In this document: positions 8,066 to 19,185 of the stretch, in pieces | Position numbering within the stretch: the stretch's first letter is position 1 | Layout: each line of letters starts with the position of its first letter | Assembly (NCBI GenBank): GCA_014655195.1 | Contig: BNBH01000018.1 | Location: 1 to 64,000 of the forward strand | Source: Streptomyces cellulosae | GTDB taxonomy: Bacteria; Actinomycetota; Actinomycetes; Streptomycetales; Streptomycetaceae | Reading direction: 5' to 3' | Length of the DNA: 64,000 nt | The notes under the pieces: generated by a model | The model's input: the letters and a program-made list of their open reading frames with translations, nothing else | Told to the model about the DNA's origin: nothing | Databases searched by the model: none | Position numbers and translations under genes: made by a program

Positions 8066-8422
8066 ATGAACGACGCAGTGCCGCAGGCGGCGGACACGGA
8101 GCCGGACCCCGGGGCCACGCAGGACGGGCCGCCGGAGCAGGCCGCGCCGCAGCCGCCCTACGACGACGGGCCCGCCGGACCCGCACCGCTGGGCGTGCCG
8201 CGCACCCCGACCGGGAACGCCGAGGTCGACGCCCATGTGGAGCGGCTGGCCGACGCCGACCACCTCACCACCGACGGCCACCTCGAGGTGTACGAGGATG
8301 TACACCGGGGGCTGCGCGACGCGCTCACCGCGCTCGACGCCCGCCCGGGTCCCTCACCCGCCGCCCCGCACCGGGGCACACCGGGGCACCCGTCCCAGTC
8401 GGCACACGTACACAGGAGCTGA
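8066..8422 (+). CDS. Small acidic, proline-rich hypothetical protein
   Basis: 118 residues from the ATG at 8066. The first ~50 residues and the last ~20 are Pro/Ala/Gly-rich and probably disordered. The core, residues ~50-92 ('GNAEVDAHVERLADADHLT' onward), is predicted helical and acidic. It lies 7 bp upstream of tlyA on the same strand and is likely co-transcribed with it. I do not recognise a domain. The composition and conserved position suggest a streptomycete lineage protein. Confidence 0.65.
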   Translation: MNDAVPQAADTEPDPGATQDGPPEQAAPQPPYDDGPAGPAPLGVPRTPTGNAEVDAHVERLADADHLTTDGHLEVYEDVHRGLRDALTALDARPGPSPAAPHRGTPGHPSQSAHVHRS

Positions 8423-8429
8423 ACCGAAC

Positions 8430-9245
8430 GTGGCAGGAGTCGCACGCCGCCGTCTCGACGCGGAGCTGGTCCGCCGCAAGCTGGCGCGCTCGCGCGAGCA
8501 CGCCAGCCAGCTGATCGCCGCCGGGCGGGTCAGCGTGGGCAGGACGGTGGCGACCAAGCCCGCCACCCAGGTGGAGACCGCGGCCCCGATCGTGGTCGCC
8601 GAGGACGCCGGCGATCCCGACTACGTCTCGCGCGGGGGGCACAAACTGGCCGGGGCGCTGGACGCCTTCGTGCCGCGGGGGCTGGTCGTGAAGGGGCGCC
8701 GCGCGCTCGACGCGGGCGCCTCCACCGGCGGTTTCACCGACGTGCTGCTGCGGGCGGGCGCCGCCCACGTGGTCGCGGTGGACGTCGGATACGGACAACT
8801 CGCGTGGTCTCTCCGGCAGGATGAACGCGTGACCGTCAAGGACCGTACGAACGTACGGGAGTTGACGATCGAGGTCATCGATGGGGAGCCTGTGGATCTT
8901 GTCGTGGGGGATCTGTCCTTCATCCCGCTCGGACTGGTGCTGCCCGCACTGAAGCGGTGCGTGACGCCGGACGCCGATCTGGTGATGATGGTCAAGCCGC
9001 AGTTCGAGGTGGGCAAGGAGCGGCTGGGCAGCGGCGGTGTCGTACGCAGTCCGCAGCTGCGCGCAGAGGCGGTCCGGGGGGTGGCCGCCAAGGCCTGGGA
9101 GCTGGGGCTCGGGGCGAAGGGCGTGACGGCGAGCCCGCTGCCCGGACCGTCCGGGAACGTCGAATACTTCCTGTGGCTGCGGGCCGGGGCACCGGAACTG
9201 GACCCGGCCGACGTTGACCGTGCTGTGGCGGAGGGGCCGCGTTGA
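8430..9245 (+). CDS. tlyA: TlyA family rRNA 2'-O-methyltransferase / hemolysin-like protein
   Basis: 271 residues; GTG at 8430 with CAGGAG upstream. An N-terminal S4 RNA-binding domain (residues ~5-60, 'RRLDAELVRRKLARSREHA') is followed by an FtsJ/RrmJ-like Rossmann methyltransferase. The SAM-binding loop is 'ALDAGASTGGFTDVLL' and the catalytic region includes 'MMVKPQFEVGKE'. In mycobacteria TlyA methylates 16S C1409 and 23S C1920 and sets capreomycin sensitivity; the same chemistry is inferred here. The stop overlaps the TTG of nadK (TTGA). Confidence 0.93.
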   Translation: MAGVARRRLDAELVRRKLARSREHASQLIAAGRVSVGRTVATKPATQVETAAPIVVAEDAGDPDYVSRGGHKLAGALDAFVPRGLVVKGRRALDAGASTGGFTDVLLRAGAAHVVAVDVGYGQLAWSLRQDERVTVKDRTNVRELTIEVIDGEPVDLVVGDLSFIPLGLVLPALKRCVTPDADLVMMVKPQFEVGKERLGSGGVVRSPQLRAEAVRGVAAKAWELGLGAKGVTASPLPGPSGNVEYFLWLRAGAPELDPADVDRAVAEGPR

Positions 9246-10147
9246 CACAGAACCGTGCTCGTACTGTTTTCCTGCTGGCCCACACGGGACGGGCCGCGGC
9301 CATCCGCAGCGCCGAACTCGTGGTCAAGGGCCTGCTGCGCTCGGGCCTCGGGGTGCGGGTGCTGGAGGAGGAGGCCCGCGACCTGCCGCTCCCGGACGAC
9401 GTGGAGACGGTCAAGGAGGCCACCCCGCAGTGCCTGGACGACTGCGAGCTGCTGATCGTCCTCGGCGGTGACGGCACGCTGCTGCGCGGCGCCGAGTTCG
9501 CCCGCGCCTCCGGGGTGCCGATGCTCGGCGTCAACCTCGGCAGCGTGGGGTTCCTCGCCGAGGCCGAGCGGGACGACCTGGAGAAGGTCGTCGACCGCGT
9601 GGTGAGCCGGTCGTACGAGGTCGAGGAGCGGATGACCGTCGACGTCGTGGTGCACCGCAACGGCGACATCGTGCACACCGACTGGGCGCTGAACGAGGCG
9701 GCCGTGCAGAAGGTGTCCGCCGAGCGGATGCTGGAGGTCGTCCTGGAGATCGACGGACGGCCGGTGACGGGGTTCGGCTGCGACGGCATCGTCTGCGCGA
9801 CGCCGACCGGGTCCACCGCGTACGCGTTCTCCGCGGGCGGGCCCGTGGTGTGGCCTGAGGTGGAGGCGCTGCTGATGGTGCCGATCAGCGCGCACGCGTT
9901 GTTCGCGAAGCCGTTGGTGACGTCTCCGAACTCCGTTCTGGCGGTGGAGGTGCTGCCGCATGTGCCGCCGGGTGTGCTGTGGTGCGACGGGCGGCGGACC
10001 GTCGAGCTGCCGGCGGGGGCCCGGGTGGAGGTGCGGAAGGGGGCGGTGCCGGTGAGGTTGGCCCGGCTGCATCACGCTTCGTTCACCGACCGGCTTGTCG
10101 CGAAGTTCGCGTTGCCGGTGTCCGGGTGGCGAGGGGCGCCGCACTAG
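9242..10147 (+). CDS. nadK: NAD kinase
   Basis: 301 residues, using a TTG start at 9242 that overlaps the tlyA stop, so it is translationally coupled. It converts NAD to NADP in the cytoplasm. The GGDG active-site motif is in 'LIVLGGDGTLLRGAEFA', followed by 'GVNLGSVGFLAE' and the NAD-binding 'TPTGSTAYAFSAGGP', all canonical. Length fits the 290-310-residue bacterial family. tlyA-nadK-recN is the conserved actinobacterial order. Confidence 0.96.
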   Translation: MTQNRARTVFLLAHTGRAAAIRSAELVVKGLLRSGLGVRVLEEEARDLPLPDDVETVKEATPQCLDDCELLIVLGGDGTLLRGAEFARASGVPMLGVNLGSVGFLAEAERDDLEKVVDRVVSRSYEVEERMTVDVVVHRNGDIVHTDWALNEAAVQKVSAERMLEVVLEIDGRPVTGFGCDGIVCATPTGSTAYAFSAGGPVVWPEVEALLMVPISAHALFAKPLVTSPNSVLAVEVLPHVPPGVLWCDGRRTVELPAGARVEVRKGAVPVRLARLHHASFTDRLVAKFALPVSGWRGAPH

Positions 10148-10149
10148 CG

Positions 10150-10275
10150 GTCTCGGCGGGGTGGTCGCCCGAGCGTGGGCGGCTGCGGGTGGACCGTGGC
10201 TTGTCGCGCCCACGCGGCGGAGCCGCACATCGGTACAGCCCCGCGCCCCTTCGGGGTGTCCACTCGCGTGGGTGA
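10150..10275. repeat. Dispersed streptomycete intergenic repeat (cgg/ccc type)
   Basis: The gap between nadK and recN contains 'cgcccacgcggcggagccgc' and 'cagccccgcgccccttcgggg', a GC-rich element with short hairpins that I recognise as a common extragenic repeat of Streptomyces genomes. It is related in its 'ccccgcgcccct' core to the copies near 36700 and 62080. It does not encode a protein. Confidence 0.6.
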
Positions 10276-10314
10276 CAAGGGTGGGGCAGTCGCACTTCGC
10301 CGTGTCGACCTCGT

Positions 10315-12057
10315 ATGGTCGTGTCCGTGCTAGAGGAGATGCGGATACGGTCGCTCGGTGTCATCGACGACGCTGTGGTGGAGCTGTCGCCCGGCTTCAC
10401 CGCCGTCACCGGTGAGACGGGTGCGGGCAAGACCATGGTGGTCACCAGCCTGGGCCTGCTGCTGGGCGGACGGGCGGATGCGGCCCTGGTGCGGATCGGC
10501 GCGCGCAACGCCGTGGTCGAGGGGCGGATCGCCGTGCCCGAGGGCTCGCCGGCCGTCGTGCGCGCCGAGGAGGCCGGGGCCGAGCTCGACGAGGGGACGC
10601 TGCTGGTCAGCCGTACCGTCTCGGCCGAGGGGCGGTCCCGGGCGCACCTGGGCGGGCGCAGCGTGCCCGTGGGACTGCTCGCTGAGCTCGCCGACGACCT
10701 GGTGGCCGTGCACGGGCAGAGCGACCAGCAGGGCCTGCTGAAGCTGTCCCGGCAGCGCCAGGCGCTCGACCGGTACGCCGGGTACGCGGTCGCCGTGCCG
10801 CTCGGCAAGTACGCGGAGGCGTACAAGCGGCTCCGGGCGGTCACTTCGGAGCTGGAGGAGATCACCACCCGTGCGCGGGAGCGGGCCCAGGAGGCCGACA
10901 TGCTCCGCTTCGGGCTGGAGGAGATCGCCGCCGTCGAGCCGCGCGCCGGCGAGGACACGGAACTGGCCGAGGAGGCCGAGCGGCTCGGGCACGCCGAGGC
11001 GCTGGCGTCGGCCGCCGCCGTCGCGCACGCCGCGCTGGCGGGCAATCCGGAGGACCCGGAGGGCGTGGACGCCGGGACGCTCGTCGCGGGCGCCCAGCGG
11101 GCGCTGGAGGCCGTACGGGCACACGACCCGGCGCTGGCGGCGCTGACCGACCGCATCGGCGAGGTCGGCATCCTGCTGAGCGATGTCGCGGGCGAGCTGG
11201 CCGGATACGCCGACGACCTGGACGCGGACCCGCTGCGGCTCGCCGCGGTTGAGGAGCGTAGGGCCGCGCTGAACGCGCTGACCCGCAAGTACGGAGCGAA
11301 CGTCACCGAGGTGCTGGCCTGGGCGGAGCGCAGCGCCGCGCGCCTCACCGAACTGGAGGGCGACGACGAGCGGATCGGCGAGCTGACCGCCGAACGGGAC
11401 GCCCTCCGTGCCGAACTGGGCGTGCTCGCACAGGAGTTGTCGGAGGCACGGGCGGAGGCCGCGGAGCGGTTCGCGGCGGCCGTGACGGAGGAGCTGGCCT
11501 CCCTCGCCATGCCGCACGCGCGCGTGTCGTTCGACATCCGGCAGACCGAGGACCCCGAAGGCGTCGAGGTGAACGGGCGCACGGTGGCGTACGGGCCCTC
11601 GGGTGTGGACGAGGTCGAGTTGCTGCTCGCCCCGCACCCCGGGGCGCCGCCCCGGCCGATTGCCAAGGGCGCCTCCGGCGGTGAGCTGTCGCGCGTGATG
11701 CTGGCCGTGGAGGTCGTCTTCGCCGGGACCGACCCGGTGCCGACGTACCTCTTCGACGAGGTGGACGCCGGCGTCGGCGGCAAGGCGGCCGTGGAGATCG
11801 GCCGGCGTCTGGCCAGGCTGGCGAAGAAGGCGCAGGTCGTCGTCGTCACGCACCTGCCGCAGGTGGCCGCGTTCGCCGACCGGCAGCTGCTGGTGGAGAA
11901 GACCGACGACGGCTCGGTCACCCGGTCCGGCGTGAAGGTGCTCGAAGGCGAGGACCGCGTACGGGAGTTGTCGCGGATGCTGGCGGGCCAGGAGGACTCC
12001 GAGACGGCCCGGGCGCACGCGGAGGAACTGCTGGCGGCGGCGCGGGCGGACGCCTGA
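10315..12057 (+). CDS. recN: DNA repair protein RecN
   Basis: 580 residues from ATG 10315; GTG 10327 (giving VLEEMRIRS...) is an equally plausible start, and neither has a clear SD. This is an SMC-like ATPase acting in double-strand-break repair. Walker A is 'GETGAGKTMV' near residue 38. A long coiled coil spans residues ~160-370. The ABC signature is 'GASGGELSRVMLA', Walker B is 'TYLFDEVDAGVGG' and the D/H-loop is 'VVTHLPQVAAFAD'. Length is close to the usual 550-590. I see no good LexA box in the 167 bp upstream. Confidence 0.95.
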   Translation: MVVSVLEEMRIRSLGVIDDAVVELSPGFTAVTGETGAGKTMVVTSLGLLLGGRADAALVRIGARNAVVEGRIAVPEGSPAVVRAEEAGAELDEGTLLVSRTVSAEGRSRAHLGGRSVPVGLLAELADDLVAVHGQSDQQGLLKLSRQRQALDRYAGYAVAVPLGKYAEAYKRLRAVTSELEEITTRARERAQEADMLRFGLEEIAAVEPRAGEDTELAEEAERLGHAEALASAAAVAHAALAGNPEDPEGVDAGTLVAGAQRALEAVRAHDPALAALTDRIGEVGILLSDVAGELAGYADDLDADPLRLAAVEERRAALNALTRKYGANVTEVLAWAERSAARLTELEGDDERIGELTAERDALRAELGVLAQELSEARAEAAERFAAAVTEELASLAMPHARVSFDIRQTEDPEGVEVNGRTVAYGPSGVDEVELLLAPHPGAPPRPIAKGASGGELSRVMLAVEVVFAGTDPVPTYLFDEVDAGVGGKAAVEIGRRLARLAKKAQVVVVTHLPQVAAFADRQLLVEKTDDGSVTRSGVKVLEGEDRVRELSRMLAGQEDSETARAHAEELLAAARADA

Positions 12058-12264
12058 CCCTGCCGGACAGGCACCTTCCGTCATCCTTACGGGTGATGTG
12101 CCCTCCGCTGTGGACCCCGGCGTACGCCCGCGCGTTTCCCGGAACCGGCGTGCGTGCTGGCATGCTTGACGGTGTACGCGGAGGACGCCGCGCGGGCCAC
12201 CCCTCCGCGGGATCCTTCGGTACGTTCGTCGTGACCGTCCGACCCGAACCAGGAGCCCGGCCAC

Positions 12265-13404
12265 GTGACCCCCGTGAGCAGCCACGCACCGCACGGCCAG
12301 TCGTCGCTGCGCACCGTGCAGGTGCTGGGCGGCGGCAACGCCGCCAGCGGCGCGCACGTACGCTCGCTGGCCGCCGGGCTCGTGGCACGGGGCGTGCGGG
12401 TCACGGTGTGCGCCCCCGAAGAGGCGGACCACGCCTACGGCTTCACCGGCGTCGGCGCCGAGCACGTCCATGTGCCCCGCAGCAGCGACCCGGGGTCGGT
12501 GGCCGCGCTGCGCGCTGCCTGCTCGGGCGCCGACCTGGTGCACGCGCACGGTCTGCACGCCTCGTTCCGTACGTCCATGGCGCTCAGCGGGCGGGGCACC
12601 CCCTTCGTCGTCACCTGGCACGACCGCGCGCACGCCGAGGGCCCCCGCGCCCACTTCCTGCGCGTGCTGGAGCGGCGGGTCGTGCGCGCGGCCACCGTGG
12701 TGCTCGGCACGACCTCGGCCCTGGTGGACCGGGCCCGGCGCAGTGGGGCGCGTGACGCCCGGCTCGCCGCGGTCTCCCTGCCCGGGCCCCGCAGCGCGCC
12801 GGCGGCCGAGGAGGCCGAGCGGCGCACGCCGAAGGTGCGAGCCGAACTCGGCGCCGTGGACCGCCCGTTGATCGTCGCCATCGGGTCGCTCGAGCGGCAC
12901 CGCGGCCTCGACGTCCTGGTGGACGCCGCGCACGCCTGGCAGCGCCTCGACCCGGTGCCGCTCGTGGTGATCGCGGGGGAGGGGCCGCTCCACGGCGAAC
13001 TGCGGCGCGCCGTCGACGCACAGGACCTGCCGGTGCGGCTGCTCGGCCGTTGTGAGGACGCCTCCGACCTGCTCGCCGCGGCCGACGTGGCCGTGCTGCC
13101 CAGCCGCAGGGAGGAGGCGCGGTCCACGTTCGCGCAGGAGGCGCTGCACGCGCGCGTGCCGCTCGTCGCGACCCGGGTGGGCTCTGTCCCCGAACTCGTC
13201 GGCGACGCGGCCGAACTGGTGCCGCACGGCAACGCGCGGGCTCTCGCCGACGCCGTGACCCGGCTCCTGGAGGACCCGGAACACCGGGAGACGCTCGTGC
13301 GGCGGGGCGTGCGGCAGGCGGCGACCTGGCCGACGGAGGACCAGACGGTCGCCCAGGTGCTCAGCGTCTACGACGAACTGACCCAGCCTCGGCCCCTGGT
13401 CTGA
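12265..13404 (+). CDS. GT4-family glycosyltransferase
   Basis: 379 residues; GTG at 12265 with AGGAG ~10 nt upstream. GT-B fold. The N-terminal half has 'VQVLGGGNAASGAHVRSL' (acceptor side), and 'LVHAHGLHASFRTSMAL' is typical of GT4 enzymes. The C-terminal half has 'IVAIGSLERHRGLDVLVDA' and the donor-binding E-x7-E region in 'ARSTFAQEALHARVPLVAT'. The product (cell-wall, lipid or secondary glycoside) cannot be inferred; there are no partner sugar genes. It converges with the PucR gene with only 17 bp between. Confidence 0.88.
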   Translation: MTPVSSHAPHGQSSLRTVQVLGGGNAASGAHVRSLAAGLVARGVRVTVCAPEEADHAYGFTGVGAEHVHVPRSSDPGSVAALRAACSGADLVHAHGLHASFRTSMALSGRGTPFVVTWHDRAHAEGPRAHFLRVLERRVVRAATVVLGTTSALVDRARRSGARDARLAAVSLPGPRSAPAAEEAERRTPKVRAELGAVDRPLIVAIGSLERHRGLDVLVDAAHAWQRLDPVPLVVIAGEGPLHGELRRAVDAQDLPVRLLGRCEDASDLLAAADVAVLPSRREEARSTFAQEALHARVPLVATRVGSVPELVGDAAELVPHGNARALADAVTRLLEDPEHRETLVRRGVRQAATWPTEDQTVAQVLSVYDELTQPRPLV

Positions 13405-13421
13405 CCCTTCTCGGGGCGTGG

Positions 13422-15053
13422 TTACGGCACGTGCCGCCGCGCCCGCAGCGCCAGGCTCAACGTCAGCACCGTCTGCGGGTCGTCGAGGTCGGCGCCCAGC
13501 AACTCCCCGATGCGGGCGAGCCGGTTGTAGAGCGTCTGCCGGTTCAGGTGCAGCTCCCGCGCCGTCTCCGCCTTGCGTCCGGCGTGCGCCAGATACGTCT
13601 CCAGGGTCGGCAGCAGCGCGGGCCGTGAGCGCCGGTCGTGGTCCAGCACCGGGCCGATCGCCCGTTGTACGAAGTCCGCCAGGTCCGGATGGTCGCGCAG
13701 CCGCCACAGCAGCAGGTCGATGTCCAGCCGCCGTGCGTCGTACCAGGGCCGCTCCGGGAGCCCCTGTGCCGCCGTCGCCGTCTCCACCGCGTGCCGCAGT
13801 CCCGTCGGGACCGCCGCCCAGTCTCCGGCCGGCCCGACCACCACCACGGGCGGCCGTCCGCCCGGACGCAGCATGCCCGCCCGCTCCACTCCGGCGCGCA
13901 GCGCGGCCGCCACCCGGTCGGCGACGGACGGCCGCTCCGACTCCGCGCGCAGCGCGAGCAGCAGCGGCACCCGCCCCTCGACCGGCCGCACGCCCAGCAG
14001 CACCGGCACGCCGAGCGAGGACAGCTCCTCGCCCACCGCGCGGGCCAGCACCGCCCAGCCGCCGCCCTGCGGGGACAGCGTGTCGCCGAGCCGCATCACC
14101 ACCGGCAGCAGCGGCCCCCGGCCCGGCTTGAAGCCCAGCACCCGGGCCTGGGCGGGCGCGTCCTCGGCGCTGATCCGGCCCTCGGCGAGGTCGGTGAGGA
14201 AGTCGCCCCGGCCGCGCGCCGCCAGCTCCTCCTCCTGGCGCGCCTGCATCAGCACCAGGGCGAGGATGCCCGCCGCCCGCTCGGCCGCCATCCGGTGCAC
14301 CGGCTCCGGCGCGCTGCGCACCGGCAGCAGCACCAGCCGCGCCCGCACACCGCCGCTGCCGGGACCTCCGCCGGGCACGTCCACCAGCACCGTGCCGGCC
14401 GGAGGGTCGTCGCGCTGCCGGTCGCGCAGCCCCTCCCACACCTGCAACGGGTCCGCGCCCTCCGGTCCCTCGCCGGCCGCGTACAGCAGCTGCCCGTCGG
14501 TGGTCTCCAGGAACACGGGGTTGCCGGTGAACCCGGCGAGGATCTCCAGCACCTGCGGCACGCCCCCGCCGCCGAGCAGCGCCTCGGTGCAGCGGCGGTG
14601 CACCTCCTCGGCGCGCTGGAGCAGCGCGTAGTGCCCGTTGACGATCTCCGTGTGGATCTCCTCGGTGACCGTGACGAACGGCACCTCCCGGTGGAGCTGC
14701 ACCAGCGGCAGCCCGGCCGCGCGGGCCGCGTCCACCAGGGCGGCGGGCAGCCGGCTGAAGCGCGGGCCCAGCTCGACCACCAGGGCCGCGATGCCCCGCT
14801 CGGCCAGGGTGCGCACGAACGCCCGCTGGTCGGCCGGGCGCGTGCCCAGCCCGTAGCCGGTGGTCAGCAGCAGCTCACCGCCCTTGAGCAGGGAGGCGAT
14901 GTTGGGCACCTCGCCCGCGTGCACCCAGCGCACCGTCCGCCCCAGCCGCTCCGCGCAGGCGACGACCTCGGGGAGGCCGCTGCGCAGCCCGGGCAGCTCC
15001 AGGGCGCGCTGCACGGTGATGCCAGTGGGCGGGGGAGTGCCGGCGGTGCTCAT
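13422..15053 (-). CDS. PucR family transcriptional regulator
   Basis: 543 residues, ATG complement at 15051-15053. The N-terminal PucR purine-catabolism-type sensory domain (residues ~12-130) begins 'ITVQRALELPGLRSGLPEVV'. A central GGDEF-like/CdaR-type region spans ~290-420. The C-terminal PucR helix-turn-helix (~485-540) contains 'ARELHLNRQTLYNRLARIG'. Such proteins are activators of purine/allantoin, GABA or proline catabolism genes. No obvious target is adjacent, so it probably acts elsewhere. Confidence 0.9.
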   Translation of the reverse strand: MSTAGTPPPTGITVQRALELPGLRSGLPEVVACAERLGRTVRWVHAGEVPNIASLLKGGELLLTTGYGLGTRPADQRAFVRTLAERGIAALVVELGPRFSRLPAALVDAARAAGLPLVQLHREVPFVTVTEEIHTEIVNGHYALLQRAEEVHRRCTEALLGGGGVPQVLEILAGFTGNPVFLETTDGQLLYAAGEGPEGADPLQVWEGLRDRQRDDPPAGTVLVDVPGGGPGSGGVRARLVLLPVRSAPEPVHRMAAERAAGILALVLMQARQEEELAARGRGDFLTDLAEGRISAEDAPAQARVLGFKPGRGPLLPVVMRLGDTLSPQGGGWAVLARAVGEELSSLGVPVLLGVRPVEGRVPLLLALRAESERPSVADRVAAALRAGVERAGMLRPGGRPPVVVVGPAGDWAAVPTGLRHAVETATAAQGLPERPWYDARRLDIDLLLWRLRDHPDLADFVQRAIGPVLDHDRRSRPALLPTLETYLAHAGRKAETARELHLNRQTLYNRLARIGELLGADLDDPQTVLTLSLALRARRHVP

Positions 15054-15162
15054 GCAGCGGACGGTACCCGGGGACGTGTCCCCGTCACACGTCCGGCCTG
15101 CGCGAACACACCCGCGCCCCGCCTCCCCGGGCCGGCCGGGAAGTCGGGGCGCGATGTTTCCG

Positions 15163-16965
15163 TCAGCCTCCGTACGCCCCCGACGCCGTCAGGCGCAGGG
15201 CCGTGTCGATGAGGGGGACGTGGCTGAACGCCTGGGGGAAGTTGCCGACCTGGCGCTGGAGGCGCGGGTCCCACTCCTCCGCCAGCAGGCCGAGGTCGTT
15301 GCGCAGCGCCAGCAGTTTCTCGAACAGCTTCCGCGCCTCGTCCACGCGGCCGATCATGGCCAGGTCGTCCGCCATCCAGAACGAGCAGGCGAGGAACGCG
15401 CCCTCGTCGCCGGGCAGACCGTCGACGCCCTCGTCCATGCCCTCGGTCGGGTAGCGCAGGATGAACCCGTCGGACGTCGACAGCTCCCGCTGGATCGCCT
15501 CGACCGTGCCGATCACGCGCTTGTCGTCCGGCGGCAGGAAGCCCACCTGCGGAATCAGCAGCAGGGACGCGTCCAGCTCCTTGGAGCCGTAGGACTGGGT
15601 GAAGGTGTTGCGCTCCTTGTCGTAGCCCTTCTCGCACACGTCGCGGTGGATGTCGTCGCGGAGCTGCTTCCACTCCTCCAGCGGGCCGTCGGCGTCGCCG
15701 GACTCGATCAGCTTGATCGTGCGGTCGACGGCCACCCAGGCCATCACCTTGGAGTGCACGAAATGGCGGCGCGGGCCGCGCACCTCCCAGATGCCCTCGT
15801 CCGGCTCCTGCCAGTGCTTCTCCAGGTAGCGGATCAGCTTCAGCTGGAGCAGCGAGGCGTAGTCGTTGCGGGCGAGGCCGGTCATGTGGGCCAGGTGCAG
15901 GGCCTCGGTGACCTCGCCGTACACGTCGAGCTGGAGCTGGTGGGCCGCGCCGTTGCCGACCCGGACCGGGGCGGAGGCCTCGTAGCCGGGCAGCCAGTCC
16001 AGCTCCGCCTCGCCGAGCTCGCGCTCGCCGGCGATGCCGTACATGATCTGCAGGTTCTCCGGGTCGCCGGCGACCGCGCGCAGCAGCCACTCGCGCCAGG
16101 CGCGGGCCTCCTCGCGGTAGCCGGTGCGCAGCAGCGAGGACAGGGTGATCGCCGCGTCCCGCAGCCACGTGTAGCGGTAGTCCCAGTTGCGGACGCCGCC
16201 GATGTCCTCGGGCAGCGAGGTGGTCGGCGCGGCGACGATGCCGCCGGTCGGGGCGTAGGTGAGGGCCTTCAGCGTGATCAGGGAGCGGATCACGGCCTCA
16301 CGGTAGGGGCCGTGGTACGTACAGTGCTCGACCCACTCGCGCCAGAAGTCCTCGGTGGCCTCCAGGGACTGCTCCGGCTCGGGCAGCGCCGGGGGCTGCT
16401 TGTGCGAGGGCTCCCAGGAGATCGTGAACGCCACCCGGTCGCCGGGCGCCACGGTGAAGTCCGAGTACGTGGTCAGTTCCTCGCCGTAGGTCTCGGCGGT
16501 GGTGTCGAACCACACCGAGTCCGGTCCCGCCACGGCGACCGTACGGCCCTCGTGCCGGTGCACCCACGGCACCACCCGGCCGTAGGAGAAACGCATGCGC
16601 AGCGTCGAGCGCATGGGCACCCGGCCCGACACGCCCTCCACGATGCGGATCAGCTGGGGGGCGCCGTCGCGCGGGGGCATGAAATCCGTCACGCGGACCG
16701 TGCCGCGATCGGTGTCCCACTCGGATTCCAGGATCAGGGAGTCGCCCCGGTAGTGCCGCCGCGTCGCCGCGGGCGGCTCCGCCTCGTCGGCGTGCGCGGG
16801 GCCCAGCCGCCAGAAGCCGTGATCCTCGGTTCCCAGCAGCCCGGCGAAGATGGCGTGCGAGTCGAAGCGCGGCAGGCACAGCCAGTCGACCGTGCCGTCC
16901 CGGCAGACCAGCGCCGCGGTCTGCATGTCTCCGATGAGTGCGTAGTCTTCGATGCGCCCGGCCAC
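15163..16965 (-). CDS. GH15-family glycoside hydrolase (glucoamylase/trehalase-like)
   Basis: 600 residues. I choose the GTG complementary to 16963-16965 because CTGGAG lies 6 nt upstream and homologues begin V/M-AGRIEDYALIGD; an ATG two codons earlier sits too close to that SD. N-terminal beta-sandwich, residues ~1-215. (alpha/alpha)6 barrel from ~230, with 'VRNWDYRYTWLRDA' and 'LAEEWDP' carrying the catalytic-region residues typical of bacterial GH15. No signal peptide, so cytosolic; trehalase or glucoamylase activity on short alpha-glucans or trehalose is likely. The upstream PucR gene on the same strand is probably a separate transcription unit. Confidence 0.88.
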   Translation of the reverse strand: MAGRIEDYALIGDMQTAALVCRDGTVDWLCLPRFDSHAIFAGLLGTEDHGFWRLGPAHADEAEPPAATRRHYRGDSLILESEWDTDRGTVRVTDFMPPRDGAPQLIRIVEGVSGRVPMRSTLRMRFSYGRVVPWVHRHEGRTVAVAGPDSVWFDTTAETYGEELTTYSDFTVAPGDRVAFTISWEPSHKQPPALPEPEQSLEATEDFWREWVEHCTYHGPYREAVIRSLITLKALTYAPTGGIVAAPTTSLPEDIGGVRNWDYRYTWLRDAAITLSSLLRTGYREEARAWREWLLRAVAGDPENLQIMYGIAGERELGEAELDWLPGYEASAPVRVGNGAAHQLQLDVYGEVTEALHLAHMTGLARNDYASLLQLKLIRYLEKHWQEPDEGIWEVRGPRRHFVHSKVMAWVAVDRTIKLIESGDADGPLEEWKQLRDDIHRDVCEKGYDKERNTFTQSYGSKELDASLLLIPQVGFLPPDDKRVIGTVEAIQRELSTSDGFILRYPTEGMDEGVDGLPGDEGAFLACSFWMADDLAMIGRVDEARKLFEKLLALRNDLGLLAEEWDPRLQRQVGNFPQAFSHVPLIDTALRLTASGAYGG

Positions 16966-17428
16966 GTGCATCTCCAGTCGAACGGCCACGTCACCCCACG
17001 AGGGGGCTGTCGCTAGTGCGGTCAAGGGGGGTATTGCAATGCGTCGTTGAGCTGTGAAGCAAAGCAGCCGCTCCGCCGTGCATGCAAAGCGCCAATCTTC
17101 GCTCAACGAACTGACGAGCTCACGTTGTTCCGGAACTTACGGGCGGGGGTGGTGCCGTTCGGCCGGCCGGGCTCGGCAGCGAGTGTCCGAGCAGGATACG
17201 ACGCACGTAGATGATCTGTGTGCCGCTCGCGGCAACGCGGCTCCGCCGAACGAGTGAGCCCCGGGTGAGGGTCTCGTGTGTGATACATGCTCCGTTGCCT
17301 CCCGTGCGCGGAGCGTGGCCGTGAGCCGTTCCCCCGAGGCGCTGATACGCTGGTAGCCCGTGGACCGGTGGGCGAGAAACCCCGGAACCGCACCCACAGA
17401 CCGCGACCACGGGAGCCCCCTCTTGGCC
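16966..17428. other. Divergent intergenic region (GH15 / pyrG)
   Basis: 463 bp between the divergent GH15 and pyrG start codons. It must contain both promoters. I see a moderately AT-richer patch near 17030-17110 but no convincing -35/-10 pair, riboswitch or small ORF with a ribosome-binding site. Confidence 0.4.
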
Positions 17429-19078
<1,650 letters not shown>

Positions 19079-19098
19079 CACGCCCAGTTGTACGGTTG

Positions 19099-19132
19099 CC
19101 GGGGTGCGAACCTTCAACGGTTCGCGCCCCGG
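19099..19132 (+). terminator. Intrinsic terminator after pyrG
   Basis: 14-bp stem (19099-19112 / 19119-19132) with one G-U pair, a 6-nt loop and a TTTT run shortly after, 20 bp past the pyrG stop. Confidence 0.8.
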
Positions 19133-19185
19133 CCGCCTTTTCGCAGGCAGGACGGGTACCACCGGATCGGTTCGGAAGGACAGGC

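Noticed and set aside
10148..10314. LexA box upstream of recN
   Set aside because: recN is SOS-regulated in many bacteria, but nothing close to TCGAAC-N4-GTTCGA occurs in this gap; it holds a dispersed repeat instead.
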